Below are positions 51,691-62,270 of a stretch of DNA of 64,000 nt, piece after piece (position 1 is the stretch's first letter; every line of letters begins with the position of its first letter). Location of the stretch: NCBI RefSeq assembly GCF_016920785.2, contig NW_024609836.1:5884406-5948405 (forward strand). Direction: 5' to 3'. The translations under genes were made by a program, and so were the position numbers. Below the pieces are notes generated by a model. It had not been told where the DNA came from, did no database searches, and worked only from the letters and a program-made list of their open reading frames with translations. This DNA comes from Ixodes scapularis. Its lineage: Eukaryota; Arthropoda; Arachnida; Ixodida; Ixodidae.

Positions 51691-51698
51691 TAAGACAT
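51691..51698. repeat. hAT target duplication, right
   Basis: taagacat, identical to 45398-45405. Confidence 0.88.
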
Positions 51699-51879
51699 GC
51701 AAAATAAATGCCGCTGATCCAGGCCCGGTTCTTTGGTTGCTGGTAGCTAGATTTTTTTTTTCTTTACTCAAATTGGCTTTTATTTTAAAAGGTTATTTTG
51801 GGTGATTAGCCCTATTCATTTATATTTAATTGGCTTCAAGCCCGCAGTGCTCACGCGGGAGCGGGCAGGGGACTAGTTA

Positions 51880-52753
51880 TGTTTCGGTCTTTTATCTCCC
51901 CACCTCAAAAGTTGCACCTCGTCGAGCGCGATTTCGGCGACTGACAGAGACGCTGGGCGCTCAGCAGCGGTGATCAGCTTTCCGAGCTCCTCTCGGACGA
52001 CGTCCCGGATGATCTGTCGCAGGTGTTCGTTGCCAACACCGTCGACATCACAGCGAGTTGTTGAAACAACCGAAACCGTTAACACACCGGCGAGTCGCTG
52101 ATAGTGGACAGCTCTGGCCGTCAGCGCTCGCTCGATGTTGATCGCCTCGGCCACGAAGCCTTCAACTGCCATCGAGGGGCTGCGGACAAGACCACCGAAG
52201 ATTTGGCTCTTGACATGCCTTCATGGGGAAGCGCAACTTCTCCTCGGTGGCTTGCAGGTCGGCGCGTGTACATAGTCGTAGCACGTCTTCAACGAAGCTG
52301 GTCACGCTTTCGTTGGGTGCTTGAGTCCGCGCATGGAGCAGGACCTCCACATTTTGTCGCCGGTATTGGCTCGAGAAGGTCCGCTTCAACTCGGAAGCGC
52401 AAATGTCCCACGAGGTGAGCGAAGCCTCGTGGTTCTCGACCCAGTGCCTCGCGGCGCCTTCCAGCGAGAAGTAGATGTTCTAGAGGCGTTGCTCAGCGTT
52501 CCATCTGTCGTGGAGGGCCACGCGCTTGTAGTGTAGGAGCCAGTCCTCGACGTCTTCATAGAGGTCAACATGAAGGCGTGTCGGCGATCGAGGGGCGACG
52601 GGCAGGTAGACGACGGGGGTCGGCTTCTACGGGTCTTGGTCGATTCCATGGACGGTATCCTTGAGCCGGGGACTGGGCTTGCGCTGCGAGGCCTCGGAGG
52701 GGTACGTTTCATGGGCTACGGTACCCCGCACCTCCACCAGAAGCGTCACAAAT
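51880..52753 (-). pseudogene. Gypsy gag, 5' part
   Basis: Minus, across frames: 'YEDVEDWLLHYKRVALHDRW', 'YFSLEGAARHWVENHEASLT', 'ELKRTFSSQYRRQNVEVLLH', TQAPNESVTSFVEDVLRLC. This is the retrotransposon gag domain (PF03732-like: 'W...l.g.A..W', 'F...f'). The following LRQIIRDVVREELGKLITAA and SVAEIALDEVQ lead towards the point where the copy at 38424-39011 begins. Frames are interrupted by stops. The match ends at about 51911. Confidence 0.8.
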
Positions 52754-52880
52754 GTAGGTGACGATAGGACGAACAGTTAACTGAAAAGAAAGGTTTCATC
52801 GGCGAACTTTTGTCAAACAAAATAAATATAAAGAACGAGCGCCGAGGCAGGAAAGAAACGGGCGGGCAATGAGAGCATAA
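52754..52880 (-). mobile_element. Gypsy 5' LTR, 3' end only
   Basis: It matches the last 110 bases of the LTR at 35451-35812 (about 80%), ending ...CACCTACA just before the gag leader. Similarity stops near 52880, so the LTR is truncated. Confidence 0.75.
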
Positions 52881-53319
52881 AACGTTTTTAGCCCCTTCCC
52901 TTACTTTGTGAATATTCTTGGTAAATAATGCATATCTGTGCCTCCAAGGAGTCTTGTTTTAACATGTTTAAATTCAATTTTAGAGAAGTACTATCTGGCT
53001 AAACCAACGTATTTAAATAAAATACGCAATGGCATTATACCAAATGCCTTAGGTTTACTGCGCTTTTTTATATTTTATAATCGCACACTATTTTATATGC
53101 TCTCTTAATATTTTAAATATAAGTTTGTAGATCGCTTGGATTTTATTGTTGAAGCAAGATCTATAAGCCGTGATGCAATATCTGAGCAGATTCTGCAACG
53201 ATGTATAACACCTTATTGCTTTACAGCAGTGCTCGCCGCAGTTTTAAATCGATAACTATTCTATGGCGAGGAAATTTTCTTTATATTGTCACGAATGACA
53301 ATTGATGAGGCGATAATAA
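52881..53319. other. No gene recognised
   Basis: AT-rich sequence beyond the truncated LTR. Nothing named. Confidence 0.45.
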
Positions 53320-53683
53320 CTGAAGAAACTAAACGTATAATGGGGCGAACTTTTTCCCAAAAAGTAAAAACACAGGGAACCCAAGAAAGCAGAGCGTCGC
53401 GGGCGTCGGAATCGGCGCGACAGAAGAGTCGAACGCTGGGGCGAAACTGGCTCCGGTTCCTCACGCGGAGCCCCTTATGCGTGAGCTTCTGGAACACTCG
53501 GCGTACAATGTTCGGCGCGTAGAACATTCGGACCTCGAACAAGCCAACAGGATTCTCGACTTTACCAGAAAACTAAATTGCACGAATAAACAAAAAGATC
53601 CGTCGCTCCCAGGAATCGAACCCTGGCTTTTCGCGCGTGTGACAGGCGCGATAACTTTTAGGCCACGCGCGCTACTGACGTGG
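53320..53683 (-). mobile_element. SINE-like repeat with tRNA-Asp-like head, copy 1
   Basis: The head (53600-53683, minus) has A box GTGGCCTAAAAGTTA, anticodon region CCTGTCAC (GTC, Asp), and T arm AGGGTTCGATTCCTGG with full pairing. Two extra bases in the anticodon arm rule out a working tRNA. The body (53330-53590) shares 'cgaatgttctacgcg', 'agaagctcacgc' and a '(c)gtttagtttct' end with 54770-55145. Confidence 0.65.
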
Positions 53684-54769
53684 CCAGCTGCGAGCGCTGC
53701 CTACGTGGCCAGCTTCGCGCGCGGCAATATAGCAAATGTTATACTTTCAGATATTTTTTTGTCAAAATTTTATACCAAATATTTGACATAATTTTTCAAA
53801 ATTGATTTTGTGAATGCTGACTCGCAAAAGTTTTATACATATATATTGTAGCGATGAAGAGAAGAACGAGGCCAGAGGTCGCGCGATGTGGGAGCTCGGG
53901 CAAGCAGTTCGAAGCAAGCCAGCAAACAAACCGGTCGTCTTATCAAACTAATAAACGGCTGGCAAGCAGAACCCGCTTCAATATATTCAAATTTCGATTT
54001 GTTTTTAATATTTCTTTGACCGCGCTATTTGAATTAATCATGTCACTTTGAAATCATGTCCCTTTAAACCTTACGTTCCGTGTGAAAGTACCAAAGCGGT
54101 GTAATTAGCACACTGGAATAACTCTGAGTAAATTTAGTCTTCCGAGGTCGATAATACACTTCTTTTCAACAGCCGCGCCAACGACGGTCCCTGCGGAATA
54201 CTAAATTTGGTTTAGAACTTTACCCTGACGCTGCGTTATTTTACATATGTGTTCAATCAAAAAATAGCTATATCTAGAAGCTAAACTCAGCTCTTCATGA
54301 TGATTACGAACAGTATTCGCAAAATCACAACAATCTTCAAGGAACGCGGTTCTACTTTTTTCACCCCTGACGCCGTACTGGGATTCATTTAATAAATCAG
54401 GTTTACTTAAAAACGAGCTAATAAAGTTGGCCATTGTATATATATTTTTTTTTTCAGAATGTGAGAGATCAGTGGCATGACCGCTAACAATGTAATTCCC
54501 CATGTCTTTTTACTTCTTCCCTTTTCATAACGGACGCACTATCGTGTTTTGTGACCTAACGGGATAATATCTACAGGAACTATACCAGATCGAACTGCCC
54601 CGCATTCTTTTGCGAATCAAACTTTCATAAAGAATTTTTTTTTTTTGAATTTATCAACACCGGTTGAGTATTTGTTGAATATTTGTTTTGGATATTACGT
54701 AAATCGTCTTCATTCATTGAAACTACGCACGGGTATTGTGCTTTTACGTGTTATTCCCACGCACGTTTG
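53684..54769. other. No gene recognised
   Basis: Includes a partial doubling of 'acgtggccagc' at 53678-53720. A minus frame at 54201-54503 (ISSFLSKPDLLNESQYGVRG, then TAFLEDC) resembles the 'QYGFR...st..Al' RT segment of CR1-like LINEs and is probably a LINE scrap. Confidence 0.4.
54201..54503 (-). pseudogene. LINE RT scrap
   Basis: FLSKPDLLNESQYGVRGEKS and TAFLEDCCDFANTV match the conserved 'l...l....qfGFr...st..al..l' segment of CR1/Jockey RTs. Flanking motifs are absent. Confidence 0.5.
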
Positions 54770-55145
54770 CAAACAAGTGCTCCAGTGACCAAATGGTTAT
54801 CTTCCTTGTCTCCTGCGCAAAGGGCTCGAGGTTCGATGCCTTGGAGCAGATGCGTATTCTTTGTTATTTCTGTAAATGTCGCGTTTGAGCTAATTCGAGA
54901 ACATCGTTGTTTATTTTATGCCCGAATGTTCTACGCGTCGAACCTTCTACGCCGATTATGCCAGAAGCTCACGCGTGTACCTAAGAGGCTTCGCGTGGCG
55001 ATCCAAAGTCAATCTCGCTCCAGCACTCAGTCCTTCTGTTTCACCGATATCGATCGAAGCGTGCGATGCTAGCCTTTCTCTATTTGGTTCTGGGCACAAG
55101 TTTGCTCCATTAAACGTTTAGTTTCTCGAGTTTTCAGTCGGCTCA
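54770..55145 (+). mobile_element. SINE-like repeat with tRNA-Asp-like head, copy 2
   Basis: The head (54782-54850) has CAGTGACCAAATGGTTA (A box), CTTGTCTCC (GTC) and GAGGTTCGATGCC (B box). The body aligns with the copy at 53320 in inverted orientation (cgaatgttctacgcg, agaagctcacgcg). The two copies differ at perhaps a quarter of sites. Confidence 0.65.
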
Positions 55146-56146
55146 AGTTGTTACTCGGGACATTATTTAATTCTAATCGCGTATTTGATGACGACCGGCA
55201 TTCTGCTATATTACATCTTTTTATGTGGCCTCAGGGGTTCGCGCCTTTCAGTCCAGCCGTGTGTTCAGCTCTACATCCGGCTGGAGTGCACTGAGGCCGG
55301 ATGTACACACGTGCATTGAGGCCACAGCCGGATGCAATTGCAATAAAGTCTGCAGGTATAAACAGCGGGAGTGCACTTCTAGAAAAAAGAGTTATCACAC
55401 AGGCTATATACCTTTTCCGCTTACTCTCACCCCCCGACCGCAGAGAAGGCATATCCGGTAGGGGCGACAAAAAAGAAATAATAAAACATTTGAACTTGCA
55501 AATAGAAAAAAAATAGAGGGGAGACAAAACGAGAATGGGCGACTGTTACGCTTATCTCCGAAATGCATTCTATTGGCGTGGTGACGGCAGACGATGTTCT
55601 CACCCATATTGGAAGTGACGATATTTCAAGATGGCGACGCCCTTGTGAAAAAGGTCTATATACTGTTTAAGCGAAATATCTGTCATACAAGAGCCTAAAT
55701 TTTAGAGATAAAAAAAAGAAAATATCGTTCCCACTTCATCAACACAGTTCATAAGCCAGATAGTTTACGACTGCAGTAGATTTTGCATTTTTTTATATTT
55801 AAACAAACAATTTCGCTTTTATGTATTAAATTTTTTAAGTGACATGATTTGAAAATGGTTTACTCGAACCAGATCAGTAAACCAGCGATACGCATTAAAT
55901 TTGCTTTCAGCTAGCCGATGAATCCTATTAACGATGCGCGAGTTCGAACTTTCGAAAATCGGGATCTGAATCATCGTACTTAGCATTCAGTATGTAATGC
56001 ACCTGAGAAGAATATTTCTAATCGGGCTAGGCGATTATTTTTCTTTATATTTCCATGTGCAAAAAAAAAAAAAGGAACAAACACGTGGAGGCTGAAGTGG
56101 GCTAAAGTAGCTTGATCGTGGGAAAGTAGCCCCAAGCCCCTCGCAT
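55146..56146. other. No gene recognised
   Basis: Contains a local repeat cluster 'catccggctg(g/c)ag' / 'ggccggatg' at 55270-55340. Short frames lack motifs. Confidence 0.4.
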
Positions 56147-56568
56147 AATCGCCATTTTGGCCCCTCAAATGAACAATTTCTCTTGTACTTTGCATTCTCG
56201 AGGAGCCGATCTACATTCTCTCGCGATGTGTAGCTCTCTAAAGACATTTCTTGTGTACCGAGATTCTGCTATCAGCACACCGGCGAAACAAGTGTACATC
56301 TTGCACCGGAGGCGTCTTCAATGCCTCCGGTGCTCGGAGGCATTGAAAAAATATTTTCCTGATTTGAAATACGCGAGAATAACAATATAATTGTAAGAGA
56401 TGCGCGGAGATGGACATGATTGATCATGTGATTCCGTGTACAGCACCAAAGATGGTTATATGAGCGAGGAACGCCTTCAGTACGATAATGCTCCTTGGTG
56501 ATCTCGGTGTGACTATTAGAACGGCCCTCTCAAAGTTCTGAAGATTTGAAGGGGCCAAAATGGCGATT
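56147..56568. mobile_element. 422-bp element with 24-bp inverted ends
   Basis: aatcgccattttggccc at 56147-56163 (extending to 56170) and its complement at 56544-56568 are inverted repeats with a one-base difference. Interior: two overlapping hairpins (56303-56347). No coding. No target duplication was defined. Confidence 0.6.
56303..56347. repeat. Two mutually exclusive perfect hairpins
   Basis: gcaccggaggc (56303-56313) pairs with 56323-56333, while ttcaatgcctccg (56317-56329) pairs with 56335-56347. The middle strand can pair with either partner but not both. Confidence 0.75.
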
Positions 56569-57412
56569 GCCTTAGCAACGGAGATCGCTTAGCCAATCGC
56601 ATTGCGAGGTATTGGTAGTCTGTATGTTAGTATTTGTTTGTGTTCGGCTAGCAGGCCGGAAAGGCAATGGCGCAACTTTACAAGGATCCAGTGACTTTAA
56701 AGTGGACAAGATACGGCGCAACCGTAATTTAAAACAATTATACTTGAAGAAAAAAATAAACTAAAGACGTGCTTAAAAAACACAATAAAGACAAGGCCAT
56801 CAAACTTGATATGCGGATAATGCGAATGTTTTCTCACCGTAAATTGCTTGGATGCCGAGAAAGAGAAAGAGAGAGACAAATACATGAGAGAACACACTTC
56901 ACTTATGGGTTGGTACTAATCAGTTAGAAGTATATAATTTTAGGGCGCTAAATAAACCTATTGCCAGCACAATAAATACATGCTCTCAAAACTCAAAAAT
57001 TTATCGCCTGGTATCTTAAGTTTCTTGCTGTCCGTTTTCATGAAAATTTATATTGGACTGCTCAAGTGAATATCCCGAAGAATTATTTTGAGATCAATTG
57101 GAATAATATTTAAATTATGCTATCGTCTCCAAAATTAGTTAAAACAACTATATACACCTCTGATTCACTCGAGGCTGCAATATTGTATATTGGTCTGCGG
57201 GACGACCTCAGACATTTTGTGTTAAACACCTGCTTACGTTGCGAAAACTGGCGGTTCGGCTAATTCACAATATACCAGGGTTTGATTCGACCACTCCTAG
57301 TTTTAATAAACATAAAATACTAACAAAAGGTCACCCTTTCCGCATAAGGGTATACCTGCTTTAATTCATCCCTGTGGAAAATCTCGAAGATGGAAAGATT
57401 TTGGAAAAACCT
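56569..57412. other. No gene recognised
   Basis: AT-rich. A short frame at 56668 (MAQLYKDPVTLKW) ends after 21 codons. Frames on both strands lack motifs. Confidence 0.4.
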
Positions 57413-57650
57413 CATACAAGCGTAACCGTAATATGGGACATCCTATATCAGCAAAAAGGCGGCTCCAGTATAGTGGATTACGACGGAATGATACAGGCAG
57501 TTCGGAACCATACAAGCGTGTCGTATTATGGGACATCCTATACCGGCAGAGTGGATTATGTCGGAACCAGGAGGACGGACGGAAGCATACGTGCACAACG
57601 TAATATGGGACATCCTATACCAGCGAAAGGCGATACCACCATGGTGGAGC
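57413..57650 (+). repeat. Imperfect ~77-95-bp tandem repeat, three units
   Basis: 'atgggacatcctata(t/c)c(a/c)g' recurs at 57433, 57528 and 57605 with 'catac(a/g)(a/t)gcg' before it. An inverted partial unit lies at 59257-59290, on the other side of the MITE. Confidence 0.75.
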
Positions 57651-58205
57651 CATATGGCTCCAGCATGTTAGTATTGCCTTTTCACTGTTGTACAGGGAGA
57701 TTTTTTTTAAGCTTTACATATTTGTTTAGAAAGGTCGTGTAAGCTAAATTAATGCGGTTTGTGTAGGCGAGTTATACGGCCAGGCGTACGCACTATAGAG
57801 ACCTAGTAGTAACGATCAGTCAGATAATTAAATACAATTTGTTAATTAACCTTGTAATTTTTAAAAATGAAAATACAGTTTCAATTAGAAACTTGCTGAG
57901 TCATTAAAACCACAAAATCAACACTTTTTAGAAGGATAAAATGCAGGGGTAGCATTTTACGCGTTCTGTAAAAACGCTTTATTTGGACGAGTTTCTAGGT
58001 TTCAGTTTCTTATCAGAGCTCATCTCTTCGCCCACGGTCCTGTTCCCCAGGGACTTAGACGCGCAACACACGTGCGCCTCGCTTCCCTCCATCCTACGAG
58101 GGAGGCGAGGGGGCGGCTTCGCACTGCAGCCACCGGGCAGCAGGACCGCAGGCGCAAAGATGCGCTCTGGTAAGAAACTGAAGTCTGGAAACGCGTCCAA
58201 ATTGA

Positions 58206-58439
58206 ATTTGGGGCTTTTACGTGCCAAACCAACGACGGGCATCCGGCACGCCCCAGCAGAGGACTGAGGATTAATTTGGACCACCTGGGGATCTTTCGAC
58301 GTGCAACCGAAAGCTCGGTTCCACGGCGCCTCCTCCGCAATAAGCCTCCGTCAGATTGCGGGCACCTCGGCCGGGATTCGAACCCGCCGCATGGGGATCC
58401 GTAGGCCAGCGCTCTCGCCTCGGAGCCACCGAGGCGGCT
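58206..58439 (-). mobile_element. tRNA-derived SINE (tick type) with 17-bp duplication
   Basis: On minus it begins TAGCCGCCTCGGTGGCTCC, with A box GGTGGCTCCGAGGCG, anticodon region CCTACGGA (ACG, Arg-like) and B box GGGTTCGAATCCC. The body contains CCCCAGGTGGTCC, the complement of a motif I know from tick SINEs. The tail ends 'cacgtaaaagccccaaa'. The target copy aaacgcgtccaaattga is identical on both sides (58189-58205, 58440-58456). Confidence 0.85.
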
Positions 58440-58601
58440 AAACGCGTCCAAATTGACCATTTCATAGAACGCCGTAAAATACTGCTCTTGACTTATATCT
58501 TACAAAGAAAGTTGATTTCGTGTGTTTTGATTATGCTTAGCAAGTTTCTAATTGAGATCATGGGTCTATTTTCAATGATAAAAAATTTCAGGAAATACTA
58601 T

Positions 58602-59118
58602 ACTTAAAGAGAGGCTGAAGTGGTTTTGTATTTGAGAAAACACTTTTAAATCTTCTTCATTTGACCTCCAGAATCTCAAATATCAAAATTATTTGCTAAT
58701 TTGGTGAATCGAGGCTGCATAGAATCATTTTTAAAGCACTCTGAAGGCACTTCCGTGGAGAGCGACGTCACAAAAGCAGCTTTCGAAATCTTTGCTCACG
58801 CATCTTCAGCGCCTATCAAAGCTATGCACGCACATGCTATTTTTTAAAAGGGCAGAAAAATGTGTCACGACTGGTGCCAGTGCGGGAGAATATACCTAGA
58901 AAACTTGCGATTGGACGCGCGGCCCTTAAGCGACAAACGGGGTGGCGGCCGAAAGGTCTTCTTACGATGTCACTATTTGTAGGATGTTTTTTTGTGTTTT
59001 CTCACGTTTAAATATATCTTTGTGGAAAACGAACGGGATATTCAGATTCGTGGGATAAAACTACGATAGAATGAACCTCGATCTAGTTTTCTGAAAGAAG
59101 TCTGGCACATCTCTGTAA
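58602..59118. mobile_element. Unassigned ~0.5-kb insertion in MITE arm
   Basis: Foreign sequence separates two parts of the MITE right arm. It starts near acttaaagagaggctgaag and ends near gcacatctctgtaa. No frame, no clear inverted ends, and the MITE lost about 30 bases at the site. Confidence 0.5.
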
Positions 59119-59253
59119 TAGGCCGACTGATCATTACAAATTAGCCTTTCATACTATGCCGCCCTTGCCATATAACTTACGTGCACAAACCGCGTAAATG
59201 TAGCTTTTACGGCTTTAAAAACATCTGTAAAACATATAAAAAGAAAAACCCTG

Positions 59254-59539
59254 TAGAATGTCCCCCAATACGATACGATTGTATGGTTCCTTTCCCGCTT
59301 GCATTGTTCAAGACTTGTAAACATCCAGCGTTTCATTGGAATGCTGGATGTCATCGAGTCTCTACATCAGTGAGTGGTTTCAAACAAGCATAATGTTATA
59401 AATATGAATAAACATGAGATGAAATATGAGACGTTTACAATTCTCTGTAATGTGAAATTAGAGCACAGATCTTGAAGAGGAGGATGGGAGGGTATGACCC
59501 CCCACCCCCTAACCCTCCTACTCTTCTGCTCCCTCTCAT
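59254..59539. other. MITE flank
   Basis: Holds an inverted partial unit of the 57413 array (59257-59290). The rest is AT-rich. Confidence 0.5.
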
Positions 59540-59810
59540 TTACCGGGAAATTTCCCTGAATTCAGCGGGAAAATTTCCCCACTAAATTTAGCGGGTTAAG
59601 TTTCACACTAAAATTAGCGCGGAAATTGATGTCACGTGACCTGAACACAAATGCAGTTTTCTCGCTGAAAGTAGCGGGGAGAATGACGTCGCGTGACCGT
59701 GTCACGTCATACATAAAAAACTCAGTTTCTTTGCTAGACTTAGCGGAAATATTAACGTCACATGACCGCAACATTAATTCAATTTCCTGCCAAGTTTAGT
59801 TGGGCGGTTA
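59540..59810. repeat. Degenerate ~60-70-bp tandem repeat with 'gtcacgtgac'
   Basis: Four to five units carry '(a/t)agcggg(g)a(a/g)a', then 'tga(t/c)gtca(c/t)gtgacc' and 'cagttt(t/c)ct'. The repeated TGACGTCA/CACGTG-like words could be binding sites, but the array is decayed. Confidence 0.6.
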
Positions 59811-61884
59811 CGCCGAGAGCGACGCCGCGAAACGCGGAAACGGATGCTAAGAGCTGCGCTAAAAACTAAATGCATCAGGTGAAATAAAGTGAACATTAGA
59901 GATAAGAAAAAGAAAAGAGAATCTAAGGTACCGTTCTCAGATCCTTCCTTTTGCCCGTTGTCTAATGTTTTGATTTCAAGAAATGTTTATCTCTTTTTTC
60001 ATACCCAGAGAACCCCTCCCAGTTTCAGCATGAATGCAATAAGTCAATGCAGACTAGACCCTGTAAACTAATGCACATGAAAATGAACGTTTGCAACATA
60101 GTCATGTATGAGTAAGATAGGATAAGTTTATTTGATTTCAGTGGCTCAGATCTCTAAACATTCTTGAATAAAACTTCTCGGCTTCGAATTCGACAGTTTG
60201 TACTTCCATAAGAAACACGGTATGGCACTGATTTTTTTATTTTTTTTTTGTGACACAACAGAAACGGCATAGCACTGTCATCCTTGCATACCTAACAAGA
60301 ATTTGTATTTTGTTTTAGCATCCATGGCATGTGCTATTCTAATGCCCATACAGCCTCCTTTAACAAAATTTCCTTTGCAGAGCTTTTTATTGGTTCTTAC
60401 TTAACTCGGACGACAGATTCAGTACCTTGAATTCCCACTCGGCATCAACAGTTTTATATTGATGTAATAGCGAAAGACAAGATGTATGGACTTGAGTACG
60501 GCTCAACAAGCACAGATGTTGAGAAAAGTACTGAAGAAAACTTAAATGTCAAAATAAAAATAAGCTGGAATGTGGATACAATTATGGATATGGTCATGAA
60601 TACAGTTAGCAGATTCAATATGAAGAATACGTGTTAGACGCACACTCAAAGAAACCTGTTGCATCTATATTAATGCAAATTACTCCGCAGAACCAAGCGC
60701 TGCAGTCTCGGGTGCGAGTTCGCTGAATGAGACTACCGAAAATGAATGTAGACGGAAAAAGCAGTTTGATCTGCGACAACGAGCATTACATAAGTGACAT
60801 GTCATTATTACTGTTACATTGCCGAACGTTTCAAACTGCCAGTCGCATCATTCTGTGAGTTCCATCCATATATTACAGGGTTTGGCTCTCTCAAATGCTT
60901 TGCGAGAAAAATGATGAACTGTAAATGTTTAACGTAGTTCTAGAAAAACTATTTCCAGAATCTTATCTCAGCATCGTAAAGAATATAAGTAGTTTCTAGA
61001 GATAAGGTTAGTGCAGGAGTTGAATAAACTAAATACTTAGTTTTGCGAAACCATCTTGCCGTAGTAAACGTATAAAGTTCCCCTAGGTAGAGCTAGTCAT
61101 TACGGATGATTGTGCCCATTGCATACCATGCAAATTTAATTTGGGACCTACAATCAGCTCTGAACAAGTGGAACACTTGACATTAAAGATTGGTCTCACC
61201 ATGACTGTCTAAAAAAATCCACATAATAATTTCTGTAAACTTATGTATTTCAAGAAAATATTTGGTGCGAGCTGTTTAAAACACCATAACACTTTTTAAC
61301 ACTAATAGAAAGCCTGGAGTGGGCCACAATTTAAGCAGTTTCTACTTCATTATGAAGGGCAATAACACATATGTGAACCTTAAAACTAGGCCTGCACTGA
61401 ATTGCTTTCTTAAGTTTCACTGCGCTATGCTCGGTTCAATATATTATCTTTGCAGAGCTGACAATGCGCAAGTTCCCATTTTTTTATATTTCACATCTCC
61501 CGACTGCTGGGTGGGGTAGGTACATAAGATTGATGACAACAACCTAACACAACGATTATTTTAAGAATTTGTTTGGGTATAGCACTAGCGAAGCCATCTG
61601 CGGGAAGTTATTTCTGTGACTCCGTCGAACCGACATCCGCGGGCTTTAATTTCACATGTGAATCATGTCTGCAGACTCCTTTTGTAATTGGAACTCCATC
61701 CAACCCAAGATTTGAATATGTTTTTTGCAATTTAGGCTTACTAGTGCTTTTGCTGTTTCACTTCAAAAATAGGTAAGAATGCTTATTTCGAGTAGCATAC
61801 CTAACACCTGGTGGCACGAGGACTCCCTTGTCGTGATGCTAATCGAAAATCACAGCCAGGGAGATACTGTGATGCTCTTGTTGC
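59811..61884. other. Mostly unique AT-rich sequence, no gene
   Basis: Few repeats and no long frame. This and the rest to 64 kb may be intron of a host gene on the minus strand (see the exon-like modules). Confidence 0.4.
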
Positions 61885-61985
61885 TGGGATTACCTCCCCC
61901 ATGGTCCTGGCCGGACCACAGAAGAAGACTGAGTCCAAGCTTCTGGCCACTAGGATCTCCAGATCTTGAGGCACCCAAGTAGCTG
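61885..61985 (-). other. Exon-like module A
   Basis: The minus strand has a strong acceptor (T-rich tract, TTTCCAG|CTACTTGGG) near 61984 and a possible donor GGGGGAG|GTAATC near 61893-61888. Frame: TWVPQDLEILVARSLDSVFF then CGPARTMGE, remaining open beyond. A diverged relative lies at 63145-63240. Confidence 0.4.
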
Positions 61986-62270
61986 GAAATAAAAACAAAT
62001 CACAATCAAGTACTTGGCGGAGCTACATTAGAATGGCTAGCATTCTACTACTGCAATGCAGAGCCGCATAGTGGGAGAGTTTAACCAGTCGGTGTGGTGA
62101 CGAAGGTGCTGGAGAGGAGGAAAGGGAGGAGAGCGCCGAAGGAGGGAGAGAGAAGGCAGCAAAGAGGAGACGACCACCATTTTGACGCAACGCTGTCGGC
62201 GCAGAGCACTGTTGAGGCTACGCGTCGTCTGCTACTGGCTTATTTCATTTTTGCCTAGATAAAAGTTCGC
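61986..62270 (+). repeat. Dispersed repeat, copy 2
   Basis: From about 62040: 'cgccgaaggagggagagaga', 'aggctacgcgtcgtctgct' and 'cctagataaaagtt', the inverted counterpart of 34640-34880 (about 75% alike). Confidence 0.65.

Larger units (their letters stand above)
57693..59253. mobile_element. Palindromic MITE, copy 2, split by two insertions
   Basis: The ends CAGGGAGATTTT and AAAACCCTG are flanked by TA (57691-57692, 59254-59255). The left arm 57693-58090 matches 44330-44580 (copy 1) in its outer half. The right arm is found in three pieces: 58090-58188, 58457-58600 and 59119-59253. Adding them gives about 400 bases, equal to the left arm. The gaps are a SINE (58206-58439) and an unassigned block (about 58602-59118). 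Confidence 0.8.

Noticed and set aside
39012..51910. A single giant mobile unit (for example a Starship- or Polinton-like element) between the gypsy halves
   Set aside because: The block resolves into separate known element types with their own target duplications, and no capsid, polymerase B, integrase or tyrosine recombinase was seen.
53600..53683. Functional tRNA-Asp gene
   Set aside because: The anticodon arm has extra bases, the acceptor stem pairs poorly, no T-run follows, and the sequence is repeated as the head of a longer dispersed element.
58330..58439. Functional tRNA-Arg gene
   Set aside because: It is the head of a SINE with a 17-bp target duplication and continues into the SINE body.
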